From the NCBI GenBank assembly GCA_900763875.1, contig CAAFLX010000023.1:1-16584 (forward strand): a stretch of DNA of 16,584 nucleotides. Direction: 5' to 3'. Each line of letters starts with the position of its first letter. Positions within the stretch are counted from its first letter, which is position 1. The translations under genes and the position numbers were made by a program. The DNA comes from Clostridia bacterium (GTDB lineage: Bacteria; Bacillota; Clostridia; Christensenellales; CAG-917). Shown one piece after another: positions 6,050-12,711 of the stretch. The notes beneath the pieces were generated by a model. The model ran no database searches. It worked only from the letters and a program-made list of their open reading frames with translations, and was not told the DNA's origin.

Positions 6050-7207
6050 TCAAACGATAAAGTCGCGTTTTGGCGGTGGCGAGGCGAGATATTGATAAAA
6101 ATTGCATTCCAGCTCGCTGTTGTAGAGTTTGCGCACCTTGTCCGCGCGGCGGCCGAAATATTTTTCAAATGCGCGGTAGGACGTGATTGCATAAACGCAC
6201 CACTCGTCAAGTTTTTTGGTCATTGCGCCGAAATCGCGGTAAAGAATCTTCAACTCGTCCTCGTCCATAAGCCGCTCTCCGTATGGCGGATTTGTCACGA
6301 TAACGCCATGCGAAAAGCGTGAGGATACGTCGCGCATATCTCCGACTTGCAAATGAATTTTGTCCTTCACCCCCGCTCTTTCGGCGTGTTTTAGGGCAAG
6401 CTTTATTGCGTCTTTGTTGATGTCAAAACCGCTTATGTGCAAAATTTTGTCACGCTTTATGCGCTCCTGCGCCTCGTTTTGCACCACGTCGCGCACGTTC
6501 GGCGCGTTTTTGAACAGTTCGCAAGCAAAATTCCTGTTCATACACGGCGCAATGTCAAGACCTATGAACGCCGCCTCGATAGGTATCGTTCCCGAACCGC
6601 AAAACGGGTCGATAAACGCCCTGTCGGGATTCCATACGGACAGCTCGATCATTGCCGCGGCAAGCGTTTCGCGTATGGGGGCGTCGCCTAGATAAGTGCG
6701 GTAGCCTCTCTTGTGCAAACCCTCGCCCGACGTGTCGAGGGTGACGGTTGCCATGTCCTCGAAAACGGACACTTCGATGTTGTAGACCGCTCCGCTCTCG
6801 TCAAACGAGCCGCCGAGCGTTGAGGACAGTTTGGATATGATTGCTTTTTTCGTTATGCTCTGAATCGAGCGCAACGCAAACAACTTGCTCTTTGCCGACT
6901 TTGCGTCAACAACTATGCGTGCGTCCCTTGTCACAACGTCTTGCCACCGCATCGAATATATGCCGTCAAAAAGCTCGTCAAACGTTTCGGCTTTGAACTT
7001 GGCAAGCACGATACGCACCCTGTTTGCCGTGCGCAAAAACACGTTGGCGCGCAACACGTCGGTGTAGTCGCCCTCAAACTCTATGCGCCCGAAATTTGCG
7101 CCGCCGGGCGCATAGCCGAGGCGCAAAAGCTCACGCTTGCAAACAGCCTCGATGCCGCTTGCAACCGCAACTTCTATATTAAGTTTTCCATCAAAAATGC
7201 TGTCCAT
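6050..7207 (-). CDS. THUMP-domain class I RNA methyltransferase (RlmL/YpsC-like)
   Basis: At 385 aa from the chosen ATG, this has the length of the Firmicutes YpsC family, related to the N-terminal half of E. coli RlmL, which makes N2-methylguanosine in 23S rRNA. The N-terminal part carries a ferredoxin-like/THUMP RNA-binding region with the typical NIEVAVASGIEAVCKREL beginning. The Rossmann methylase follows with SAM motif FIDPFCGSGT and catalytic motif VTNPPYG, as in amino-group methylases. An upstream TTG at 7300 would add 31 unrelated residues, so ATG 7207 is preferred although its ribosome binding site is weak. The 115-nt gap before it contains a possible weak promoter (TATAAA at 7280-7285, minus strand). 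The exact rRNA position modified is inferred from the family. Confidence 0.92.
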   Translation of the reverse strand: MDSIFDGKLNIEVAVASGIEAVCKRELLRLGYAPGGANFGRIEFEGDYTDVLRANVFLRTANRVRIVLAKFKAETFDELFDGIYSMRWQDVVTRDARIVVDAKSAKSKLFALRSIQSITKKAIISKLSSTLGGSFDESGAVYNIEVSVFEDMATVTLDTSGEGLHKRGYRTYLGDAPIRETLAAAMIELSVWNPDRAFIDPFCGSGTIPIEAAFIGLDIAPCMNRNFACELFKNAPNVRDVVQNEAQERIKRDKILHISGFDINKDAIKLALKHAERAGVKDKIHLQVGDMRDVSSRFSHGVIVTNPPYGERLMDEDELKILYRDFGAMTKKLDEWCVYAITSYRAFEKYFGRRADKVRKLYNSELECNFYQYLASPPPKRDFIV

Positions 7208-7322
7208 GTCTTTTGATTTAATATGGTATGTCTTGATTTTGAAAAACGTCAATTTGCAACATATTGCGCAAATCGGCGTTTTATATTGTCGTTTTTGCAA
7301 CGTAAACTATTGATTTTGCAAT

Positions 7323-8021
7323 TTAGAGCTTTGCAATATCCTTTATAACTTCGCTTGCAAGCACCATACCCGCAATGGCAGGAGCAAAGCATATGCTGCC
7401 GGGGATATGCCTGCCGTGCTCCTTCGGAGTGTCGCTCAAAACAATCGGCGTTTCCTTTGAATAGACAACTTTCAAGCGGTCAATTCCTCTTGCTTTAAGC
7501 TCCTTGCGCATAACCTTTGCAAGGGGGCAAACGCTCGTTTTGTAGACGTCGCAAACTTCAAAATTCGTGCCGAGTTTGTTGCCCGTGCCCATGCACGAAA
7601 CGATAGGCACGTTTGCGGCTTTTGCACGAGTGATAAGGCAAAGTTTTGCACTCACCGTGTCTATTGCGTCAACAATGTAGTCGAAATCTTCAAGAGGTAT
7701 TTCGTCGGCGTTTTCGGGCAGATAGAACATGTCGTATGCAATCGTTTTGCAGCTTGGATTTATAGACTTTATCCTCTCAATTGCAACGTCGGTTTTGCGC
7801 CTGCCTATGGTGTCGATCGTGGCAAGAATTTGGCGATTTAGGTTGCTTTTAGCAAACACGTCGCAGTCCAAAACCGCAATCGTGCCAACGCCAACGCGCG
7901 CCAACGCCTCGACGACGTAACCGCCCACGCCACCCACGCCGCACACCAAAACGCGCGCCGATTTGAGCGCGTCAAGTTTGTCGCCGATGAGCATTTGAGT
8001 GCGAGAATACATATCTTCCAT
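7323..8021 (-). CDS. tcdA: tRNA threonylcarbamoyladenosine dehydratase (TcdA/YgdL family)
   Basis: This is an E1-like ATP-binding protein of 232 aa. It shows the nucleotide loop GVGGVGG (28-34), the ATP/phosphate segment SNLNRQ (59-64) and DAIDTVSAK (118-126). It lacks the CxxC zinc pairs of MoeB/ThiF, and the length and sequence fit TcdA, which dehydrates t6A at tRNA position 37 to its cyclic form ct6A. The start codon lies one base after the stop of the upstream metallopeptidase-like gene, so the two are almost certainly co-translated. Its neighbours Dtd and the RNA methylase also act on tRNA or rRNA. A ThiF-like enzyme with another substrate is the main alternative. Confidence 0.9.
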   Translation of the reverse strand: MEDMYSRTQMLIGDKLDALKSARVLVCGVGGVGGYVVEALARVGVGTIAVLDCDVFAKSNLNRQILATIDTIGRRKTDVAIERIKSINPSCKTIAYDMFYLPENADEIPLEDFDYIVDAIDTVSAKLCLITRAKAANVPIVSCMGTGNKLGTNFEVCDVYKTSVCPLAKVMRKELKARGIDRLKVVYSKETPIVLSDTPKEHGRHIPGSICFAPAIAGMVLASEVIKDIAKL

Positions 8022-8022
8022 T

Positions 8023-8511
8023 TTAATCTTGAATCACTCCTCTGCGGCGGAGTTCCTCTCCCGTGTTTTCACGCTTGGGCTTTTCCTCTTTCGTTGCCCA
8101 CGCGCCGAGCGTATTTGCGCCGCTTTCGCAGTACAAATCATAGTAGTTCAACTCCCCTCTCATACGCTTTTGGTGCAAAGACTTTGTGTTGCACCACACG
8201 ACGGACGGAATGCCAACCGCGAACATATACAGCGGGCCGCAAATGAGAGATTGGATTGTGTGTCCATACTCGTGCACGCGAGCGTCCCTCGTCCAAACCT
8301 CGGGGCGATTGCCGTTTATGAATATAAACGCGCCAAGAGACACGCCTCCCCAGTTGCCGTCGTGATAGGTGAGAATCGCGCCGTGATAAAACTCGTGTTT
8401 GCAGCGCGCGTATTTGCAAAACAGCACAAATCCGAACAGAGTTTGCAAACAACCCCAAGTGCATTGCACGAGCCAGTAGAGCGTATATTTGATTGCTTTT
8501 GCCAATTTCAT
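8023..8511 (-). CDS. Membrane-associated HExxH protein, putative zinc peptidase
   Basis: The 162-residue protein has one hydrophobic segment near the N terminus (about 10-32) and then the sequence RVHEYGHTIQSLI. HEYGH (80-84) is an HExxH zinc motif, and E129 in the downstream CESGAN could be a third ligand as in gluzincins. A second hydrophobic stretch (about 92-107) follows. I know of similar uncharacterised proteins in Firmicutes and Bacteroidetes but no tested function; it is very small for a peptidase. The ATG at 8511 is chosen because AAGGTGA lies just upstream (8516-8522); an in-frame TTG at 8526 would overlap that site. It is the first gene of the minus-strand operon, with a promoter at 8529-8557, and its stop lies one base before tcdA. 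Confidence 0.85.
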   Translation of the reverse strand: MKLAKAIKYTLYWLVQCTWGCLQTLFGFVLFCKYARCKHEFYHGAILTYHDGNWGGVSLGAFIFINGNRPEVWTRDARVHEYGHTIQSLICGPLYMFAVGIPSVVWCNTKSLHQKRMRGELNYYDLYCESGANTLGAWATKEEKPKRENTGEELRRRGVIQD

Positions 8512-8528
8512 AAAATCACCTTGCAAAT

Positions 8529-8557
8529 ATTGTACATCAATGCGCGCGAGAAATCAA
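8529..8557 (-). promoter_or_regulatory. Promoter of the HExxH-tcdA operon
   Basis: On the minus strand, TTGATT (8552-8557) and TACAAT (8529-8534) are separated by exactly 17 nt, a good sigma-A promoter 18 nt before the ATG at 8511. It is divergent from the XRE promoter at 8670-8699. Confidence 0.7.
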
Positions 8558-8669
8558 CCGTGAAGAGCATCGCAACTCTCATTTCGGGCGCAATTTGATT
8601 GCTTCCTCAACGCCCTGCACCGCCGTCGATATTAAAGCGACAAATAAATTGCAAAAACGCAAACAATAA

Positions 8670-8699
8670 TTGACAGATACACTTATTGTGTATTATTAT
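8670..8699 (+). promoter_or_regulatory. XRE gene promoter with embedded operator
   Basis: TTGACA (8670-8675) and TATTAT (8694-8699) are 18 nt apart. The spacer is almost entirely a 17-bp inverted repeat, ATACAC-N5-GTGTAT (8677-8693). A repressor bound there would cover both boxes, as expected for autorepression by the XRE protein encoded just downstream. Binding is inferred, not shown. Confidence 0.7.
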
Positions 8700-8728
8700 A
8701 TATATACCATATTGTTAAGGACAAAAAT

Positions 8729-8941
8729 ATGCTGCACAGTTGTTTTCCCGAAAGATTGAAATCTCTCAGACAAGAGAAAAATATGCTCCAACAAGACCTT
8801 GCGGAGCATCTCAAGGTGTCAAAATCCACCATTTCGGGTTGGGAAGTGGGCAGAAATCAACCAAGCTACGACACGTTGATTGAGTTGAGCATCTTTTTTG
8901 GTGTTTCGGTTGACTATCTCATCGGCAGACGCAACTACTAA
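8729..8941 (+). CDS. XRE/Cro-family transcriptional regulator
   Basis: A 70-residue protein that is essentially one helix-turn-helix domain. RLKSLRQEKNMLQQDLAEHL opens it and VSKSTISGWEVGRNQPSYD forms the turn and recognition helix (about 30-48). The end, FFGVSVDYLIGRR, is typical of short phage-type and SinR-like regulators. There is no sensor domain, so it probably acts as a dimeric repressor. AAGGA at 8717-8721 sets the start. Its own promoter contains a palindromic operator, and similar palindromes lie far away at 4239-4375. A good terminator follows. It is divergent from the tcdA operon and convergent with AbiE, so it could regulate either neighbour or only itself. Confidence 0.93.
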   Translation: MLHSCFPERLKSLRQEKNMLQQDLAEHLKVSKSTISGWEVGRNQPSYDTLIELSIFFGVSVDYLIGRRNY

Positions 8942-8946
8942 ACCGC

Positions 8947-8971
8947 AAAGCACTCCGCGAGTGCTTTTTTT
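8947..8971 (+). terminator. Terminator of the XRE gene
   Basis: AAAGCACT (8947-8954) pairs perfectly with AGTGCTTT (8960-8967) across a short GC-rich loop and ends in a run of seven T residues. It lies five bases after the stop codon of the regulator. Confidence 0.9.
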
Positions 8972-8979
8972 GTATAGAG

Positions 8980-9010
8980 AAAAACGAACCCCCAAAAGGC
9001 TCGTTTTTTT
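8980..9010 (-). terminator. Terminator of the AbiE operon (usable on both strands)
   Basis: AAAAACGAACC (8980-8990) pairs with GGCTCGTTTTT (8998-9008), with one mismatch, across a 7-nt loop. On the minus strand it follows the AbiEii stop codon and ends in five T residues; on the plus strand it also has a seven-T run. Its right arm is the beginning of a 45-bp sequence repeated at 10824-10868. Confidence 0.8.
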
Positions 9011-9045
9011 AGGCTTTGGTGCGCAGAAAGCAACCGCAGTTGAAC
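9001..9045. repeat. 45-bp direct repeat, copy 1 (trailer of AbiE)
   Basis: These 45 bases are identical to 10824-10868. In the minus-strand sense they begin 7 bases after the AbiEii stop codon and run into the terminator arm. The repeat includes a small palindrome, CAAC/GTTG around CGCA (9031-9042). Beyond the 45 bp the two terminators differ, so this is not a simple whole-gene duplication. Confidence 0.92.
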
Positions 9046-9052
9046 GCATCAA

Positions 9053-9955
9053 TCAAAACAGTTTTTTGCTGATTATTTTAGCAAGAACTGTTATCGCTTC
9101 TTCATATGAAATATCGTCATATAATAAGATAGATGTGTTTTCCTTGTAATCAATCCTATAATACTCTTTATCGATTATTTCTTGAAGAAGTACGTTTATG
9201 TCTTTTGTCGATTTTGCCGATTCACAAAACGGACTATTTGCCCTTGTATCTCGTGTTTCTTTTGCAAGCACTCTTATCACATTGTCATCAGATAAAAGCG
9301 GATACAGTTTATAAATATCATAAAGATGTCTTGATCTCTCTTTTGTTTTGCCTTCCAAATAATAATCACATAATGCAAAAACCTTGTCAATGAAGGTTCT
9401 ATCGATAGATTGGGTGTTTACAGAATACGGCAAGAGTTCATATGTATCGATAAACTCATCTAGTCCCATTTCATGAAGATAATCATAGATTATGCTTGTA
9501 GCCAATTTTTGCTCATACGGAAAGGAACGAATCGAAAAAATCGTGTCTATCTCTATATCCGGCTTTAACCCGTCAATCATAAACAAGCCGGAATACTCTA
9601 TCTTGTAATGGTTGAAATCCATTCTGCTTTTTATGTCATCGAGATTCGATATAGAGAATCCCAACTTTTCGCATGCGTTTACAATCGCCGTTTTTACGCT
9701 CTTGCGATTGCCTTGCGACAAATGATTTTCATCCAACGTAATATCGATGTCTTCAGAAAATCTTTTTATTACTTTATGGCATTTAGACAAAGACGTTCCG
9801 CCTTTGAATATCATAGACGGCAGCGTTTGACTCAATTCTTTGAGTAATAATGAAACATAATAATCTTTTTCTATAATTCCAGACTCAATTCCACTCCTTT
9901 GAGCAACTTGAAATATCGTTTGTTCAAATAGATTTTTATCTTTATGCAAAAGCAT
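9053..9955 (-). CDS. abiEii: AbiEii-family nucleotidyltransferase toxin
   Basis: This 300-residue protein has the DUF1814/AbiEii nucleotidyltransferase fold. KGGTSLSK (51-58) is the GS-type nucleotide motif, followed by SEDIDITL with the metal-binding pair D69 and D71. In this type IV toxin-antitoxin family the toxin adds nucleotides to RNA (tRNA for the mycobacterial MenT relatives), stopping growth and giving abortive phage infection. It overlaps the antitoxin gene upstream by 14 bp, with GAGGT just before the ATG, so the two are coupled. The length is normal and the frame intact, so it is probably functional. It is visibly AT-richer than the genes left of it, as expected for acquired defence DNA. 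Confidence 0.93.
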   Translation of the reverse strand: MLLHKDKNLFEQTIFQVAQRSGIESGIIEKDYYVSLLLKELSQTLPSMIFKGGTSLSKCHKVIKRFSEDIDITLDENHLSQGNRKSVKTAIVNACEKLGFSISNLDDIKSRMDFNHYKIEYSGLFMIDGLKPDIEIDTIFSIRSFPYEQKLATSIIYDYLHEMGLDEFIDTYELLPYSVNTQSIDRTFIDKVFALCDYYLEGKTKERSRHLYDIYKLYPLLSDDNVIRVLAKETRDTRANSPFCESAKSTKDINVLLQEIIDKEYYRIDYKENTSILLYDDISYEEAITVLAKIISKKLF

Positions 9956-10565
9956 TTTGCACCTCGCTACTCATAAAATTCTTTATAGCTCTCGCAGGAA
10001 CGAACTTAGCGTATTTCATAATACCTTGAACTGATATATTGTTCTGTTTCATATAATCAACGATTTTCTGTGTCGCCCGTGTATCAATAGAACGAACATC
10101 CGCAAGGTTGAACAATTCCAAAAGCATCATCTCTTTGTAGTTCGAGTTATTTATTGTAGTGCGCGCCCTTTTGACTATAACCGTTTGATTGTTTATTGTC
10201 ACACGTCTTGATTTTGTGGCTTCATTGTTTGTGAAAACTTCTATGACGTTCGGCATTTGAGTCGTTATGCCGAAACTATTAAGCAATGCCACCCCCGTAT
10301 AAAAGCCATATACTTCGCCCTTGTTCGAAATATACTTTTTCTCAATCACCTTACGGGGATTAAGCAAGGACTTCCCAAACGGAGTTGTTGTGGGAATATA
10401 GTAGCAATCATATCCCGCCTTAGCCAAAAGGCCGCTATTCATAGCGGCATCAATAAGTTGATATACACGTCCTCTTGTATATCCGGAGCAAACATTGGCT
10501 ATATCTTCAAAAAAGATAGGCGTGTTTTCTCCATATTGAGTTTTTAAGCATTTAACCAGTTCCAT
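9942..10565 (-). CDS. abiEi: AbiEi-family antitoxin
   Basis: This 207-residue protein has an N-terminal winged-helix region (about 10-55, with YTRGRVYQLIDAAMNSGLL) and a C-terminal domain as in AbiEi antitoxins, which bind their own promoter and neutralise AbiEii. It is the first gene of a two-gene operon, overlapping the toxin by 14 bp. AGGA directly upstream supports the ATG at 10565, and a consensus sigma-A promoter lies at 10601-10629. The family call rests on the neighbouring toxin as well as on sequence, since AbiEi proteins diverge strongly. Negative autoregulation is likely from the family, but I see no clear paired operator in the promoter. Confidence 0.87.
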   Translation of the reverse strand: MELVKCLKTQYGENTPIFFEDIANVCSGYTRGRVYQLIDAAMNSGLLAKAGYDCYYIPTTTPFGKSLLNPRKVIEKKYISNKGEVYGFYTGVALLNSFGITTQMPNVIEVFTNNEATKSRRVTINNQTVIVKRARTTINNSNYKEMMLLELFNLADVRSIDTRATQKIVDYMKQNNISVQGIMKYAKFVPARAIKNFMSSEVQNAFA

Positions 10566-10600
10566 ATTTCCTCGCTATATTATATTCCATTTGCTCTTAA

Positions 10601-10629
10601 ATTATATAGTTTTATACCTTGTTTGTCAA
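10601..10629 (-). promoter_or_regulatory. Consensus sigma-A promoter of the AbiE operon
   Basis: On the minus strand TTGACA (10624-10629) and TATAAT (10601-10606) are both perfect and exactly 17 nt apart, so an unrepressed promoter would be very strong. That suits an operon whose antitoxin represses it. Confidence 0.85.
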
Positions 10630-10792
10630 TAATTGTTCAGCGATTTTTTGATTTTATGTGGTGTCAGTTTCAAAAAAACTAAGTTACTGATAGTGATTTT
10701 TGATTTTTTGTAAAAACACTATCGATAAACCACTCAGTTAAAAGATGTAATGTTTTTATAGTTTGATTTTAAGTCCAAAATAATCTCTTGTA

Positions 10793-10833
10793 AAAAAAAC
10801 GAACTCAAGATTGTCTCTCGGGTTCGTTTTTTT
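10793..10833 (-). terminator. Terminator of the 236-aa gene
   Basis: The 14-base arms AAAAAAACGAACTC (10793-10806) and GGGTTCGTTTTTTT (10820-10833) pair with one G-U across a 13-nt loop, with T-runs at both ends. It lies about 37 nt after the minus-strand stop codon at 10871. Confidence 0.85.
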
Positions 10834-10868
10834 AGGCTTTGGTGCGCAGAAAGCAACCGCAGTTGAAC
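10824..10868. repeat. 45-bp direct repeat, copy 2 (trailer of the 236-aa gene)
   Basis: Identical to 9001-9045. Here it starts only 2 bases after the stop codon of the minus-strand gene and again forms one arm of its terminator. The two copies are 1823 bp apart and bracket the AbiE operon. Confidence 0.92.
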
Positions 10869-10870
10869 AC

Positions 10871-11581
10871 CTATAATTCACTTTGATTATCTATTACTTT
10901 TACCAACCTTTGCGCAGCTTGATTCATAATAAACACACTCCTATTTATTATTGAGTCACACTGAAATCCCATGCATATATTAGGATAAATAATACAATAA
11001 TCATCATTATGGCATCTTCCCCCAATAACGATGTATTTCACGAAATCATATTTCTTCCAAACATTTATAAACTCGGAGGTTAGTACAAATTCAAACGGGA
11101 TTTCTTTATTATATCTGTTTAACACATCTCCATCTATAGCCCCAAATATTGTTTTATCTTCTATTAAAAAAACCAATCCTTTGAATTCACTTTTACAATC
11201 CAACCTTTTTAACGTGTTCTCTTTATATTTTTCATATTTTATTGCATGCTCTTCAAAATGCTTTATTAAATTTTTTATGCAATAAATCTTATCGCTTTTA
11301 GGCAGAATATATGCAAATTCTTTATTCTGCGCTTTTGCCAATTCTATACTAAGCAAACTACCGCCCCTTGTTTCAATAGATGCATCAAACTGAAAATGTT
11401 CTATCAAATATATTCCCTCATCAACAATGGAATAAGCATCGGGTTCTTCACTATCTATTGGGTCAAAAAGAATTTTACTTATTAATCTCCAAGACAGATC
11501 ATCCTTATCAACCAAAAAACAACGCTTGCTAAGAAACTTCTCACGAAATTCAGACACTTCATTTCTAGACTTCTTGCTCAT
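10871..11581 (-). CDS. Hypothetical protein in defence segment (236 aa)
   Basis: I do not recognise the family. It has no signal peptide or membrane helix and starts with a basic segment (MSKKSRNEV). The centre reads YLIEHFQFDAS followed by GGSLLSIELAKA (about 53-81). Such an E-x-F-x-D ... E-x-A-K pattern could belong to a nuclease-like fold, but this is only a guess. The C-terminal half has conserved-looking aromatic strands and the motif VIGGRCHND. AGGAGA sets the ATG at 11581, the promoter at 11615-11643 is good, and its terminator and 45-bp trailer match those of AbiE. Its low GC content and its place beside a toxin-antitoxin pair suggest an acquired accessory, perhaps defence, gene. Confidence 0.8.
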   Translation of the reverse strand: MSKKSRNEVSEFREKFLSKRCFLVDKDDLSWRLISKILFDPIDSEEPDAYSIVDEGIYLIEHFQFDASIETRGGSLLSIELAKAQNKEFAYILPKSDKIYCIKNLIKHFEEHAIKYEKYKENTLKRLDCKSEFKGLVFLIEDKTIFGAIDGDVLNRYNKEIPFEFVLTSEFINVWKKYDFVKYIVIGGRCHNDDYCIIYPNICMGFQCDSIINRSVFIMNQAAQRLVKVIDNQSEL

Positions 11582-11614
11582 AATTATTTTCTCCTATTCA
11601 CATTCATCTCTCTA

Positions 11615-11643
11615 ATTATAGCCACATTTGTTAAGTATTTCAA
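11615..11643 (-). promoter_or_regulatory. Promoter of the 236-aa gene
   Basis: On the minus strand TTGAAA (11638-11643) and TATAAT (11615-11620) are 17 nt apart, about 34 nt before the ATG. The -35 box lies inside a perfect palindrome at 11631-11651, so access to it is probably controlled. Confidence 0.75.
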
Positions 11644-11651
11644 ATACTTAA
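11631..11651. promoter_or_regulatory. 21-bp perfect palindrome over the -35 box
   Basis: The arms TTAAGTATTT (11631-11640) and AAATACTTAA (11642-11651) are perfect complements around one central base. Its position over the -35 box suggests an operator for a dimeric repressor. Being AT-rich and at the junction with the mobile operon, it could instead be a recombination site. Confidence 0.7.
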
Positions 11652-11742
11652 TTTGCCCTTCGTGGTGGTTATCGTCGCATAAGTCAGCGAATATATCAAC
11701 GGCACGGAAAAATAGTGGCGGATATTGCGAGAGCATTTATAT

Positions 11743-11780
11743 AGAGTCAGACTCATAGCAGTTTGGCTCTTTTTATTTTT
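11743..11780 (+). terminator. Terminator-like hairpin upstream of the ardA operon
   Basis: AGAGTCAGA (11743-11751) pairs with TTTGGCTCT (11762-11770), using two G-U pairs, across a 10-nt loop. It is followed by TTTTTATTTTT. An alternative smaller hairpin, GAGT/ACTC around CAG (11744-11754), competes with it. No plus-strand gene precedes it, so it either ends a short leader RNA or is what remains of an upstream gene. Confidence 0.6.
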
Positions 11781-11811
11781 ACACTATTTTTCGCTCAAAT
11801 GGCTTTGGCCG

Positions 11812-11839
11812 TTGACATATTCCATTGCGACAGTATTTG
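11812..11839 (+). promoter_or_regulatory. Likely promoter of the ardA-pcfJ operon
   Basis: TTGACA (11812-11817) is followed after 16 nt by TATTTG (11834-11839), a perfect -35 with a poor -10. A small hairpin, TGCCG/CGGCA (11875-11886), lies in the short leader before the ribosome binding site AAGGAG (11899-11904). Confidence 0.45.
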
Positions 11840-11912
11840 CATTTGAAACGTTTCGACTTATGCTCCTTGCCCACTGCCGAACGGCAATCTCAAATAAAAA
11901 GGAGTTAGAAAA

Positions 11913-12149
11913 ATGATTGAACTCAACAAAATTGCATTCATTGATGAAGATGGTTTCGATTTCAATGACGGTGAAAGCCTTATCAGATTTGATACTGTTG
12001 CTTATTTCCCTGACAGAAACGAAATCATCTATGCAATTACCAACAATGGAAGAATTTCCGTTATCACCTATGACGTGTTTGAAGATGACAAAGGTCATTA
12101 TATCGAATACGGAAACACGCTTATCAAGATTTATATCTCGGAGGACTGA
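11913..12149 (+). CDS. Hypothetical small acidic protein (78 aa)
   Basis: First gene of the plus-strand mobile operon, with a strong AAGGAG (11899-11904) eight bases before its ATG. The protein is acidic and rich in beta-forming residues, with no membrane segment or known motif that I can see. Its stop is two bases before the ardA start, and the ardA ribosome binding site lies inside its last codons, so the two are co-translated. A role with ArdA is possible from context only. Confidence 0.78.
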   Translation: MIELNKIAFIDEDGFDFNDGESLIRFDTVAYFPDRNEIIYAITNNGRISVITYDVFEDDKGHYIEYGNTLIKIYISED

Positions 12150-12151
12150 CA

Positions 12152-12697
12152 ATGGGAAACGTAAGTATAGTTATCGGATCTTGGGGCAGTTACAACGAAT
12201 GCAACGAAAGAGCGTTAGGCTCTAATTGGCTTGATTTATCGGACTACAACGATTGGGAAGAAATCGTTGAAGAACTCAAACGAGAAGGCTTTGAACTGGA
12301 CGGTATAGACGAAGAATTGTTTATACAAGACATCGAAGGTATATCGGACCGTTCTGTCAATTGGGATTATATGAATCCCGAAAACCTATTCAACACGCTT
12401 TACGAATCTGGCGTACTTACCAACGACTACAAATACAAAGAACTTTGCGCCTTCCTTGAGGTTAAAAACTATGACGATTTTGAAGAACTTGTAAAAAACC
12501 GCGGTGAGAATTGGGACGATAACGTCAACCTTTGGAGTGGTTTTTCTTGGGAAGATTACGGAAAAGAAATGCTGGACTGTTGCGGATATAACATTCCCGA
12601 ACACCTATTAGACTTTTTTGACCTTGAACACTATGGCAGATACTGTGGCGATTACAATGTTTACGAATGCGAAAACGGCTTAATTGAAATTTATTAA
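12152..12697 (+). CDS. ardA: Antirestriction protein ArdA
   Basis: This 181-residue, strongly acidic protein begins with GSWGSYNECNERALGSNWLD, close to the ArdA family pattern (V-G-x-x-x-x-Y-N ... W-I-D). It continues with many Asp and Glu residues and the typical ELFIQDIEG segment (about 56-64), as well as an ELFxxL-like helical region later. ArdA dimers mimic bent B-form DNA and block type I restriction enzymes, protecting newly entered plasmids and conjugative transposons. The length is close to that of Tn916 ArdA. It is second in the operon, preceded by GGAGG and two bases after the previous stop. I am confident of the family; activity against a given enzyme is inferred. Confidence 0.92.
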   Translation: MGNVSIVIGSWGSYNECNERALGSNWLDLSDYNDWEEIVEELKREGFELDGIDEELFIQDIEGISDRSVNWDYMNPENLFNTLYESGVLTNDYKYKELCAFLEVKNYDDFEELVKNRGENWDDNVNLWSGFSWEDYGKEMLDCCGYNIPEHLLDFFDLEHYGRYCGDYNVYECENGLIEIY

Positions 12698-12711
12698 AAG
12701 GAGAATTACCT

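Larger units (their letters stand above)
10566..10870. other. Intergenic region between AbiE and the 236-aa gene
   Basis: It contains the AbiE promoter (10601-10629), an inverted repeat with GATAGTG (10689-10695) and CACTATC (10717-10723) that can extend through TTTTT/AAAAA with one bulge, a terminator (10793-10833) and the second copy of the 45-bp repeat. No gene is visible. Confidence 0.7.

Noticed and set aside
9001..10868. Integron attC sites flanking a gene cassette
   Set aside because: The 45-bp repeat lacks the paired RYYYAAC and GTTRRRY boxes with bulged bases, and no integrase is visible. The cassette idea is kept, but not this mechanism.
9001..11581. Composite transposon with the 45-bp repeats as ends
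   Set aside because: The repeats are direct, not inverted, and no transposase lies between or near them.
11668..11685. oriT nick site (TCGCATAAGT)
   Set aside because: It agrees with the left part of the pIP501/RSF1010-type nick region, but the following GCGCCCT half is missing, no clear inverted repeat precedes it, and no relaxase gene is in the window.
11725..11916. 63-aa hydrophobic protein before the first operon gene
   Set aside because: It starts with TTG without a ribosome binding site and covers the terminator hairpin and promoter. It is kept only as a possible leader frame in the findings.
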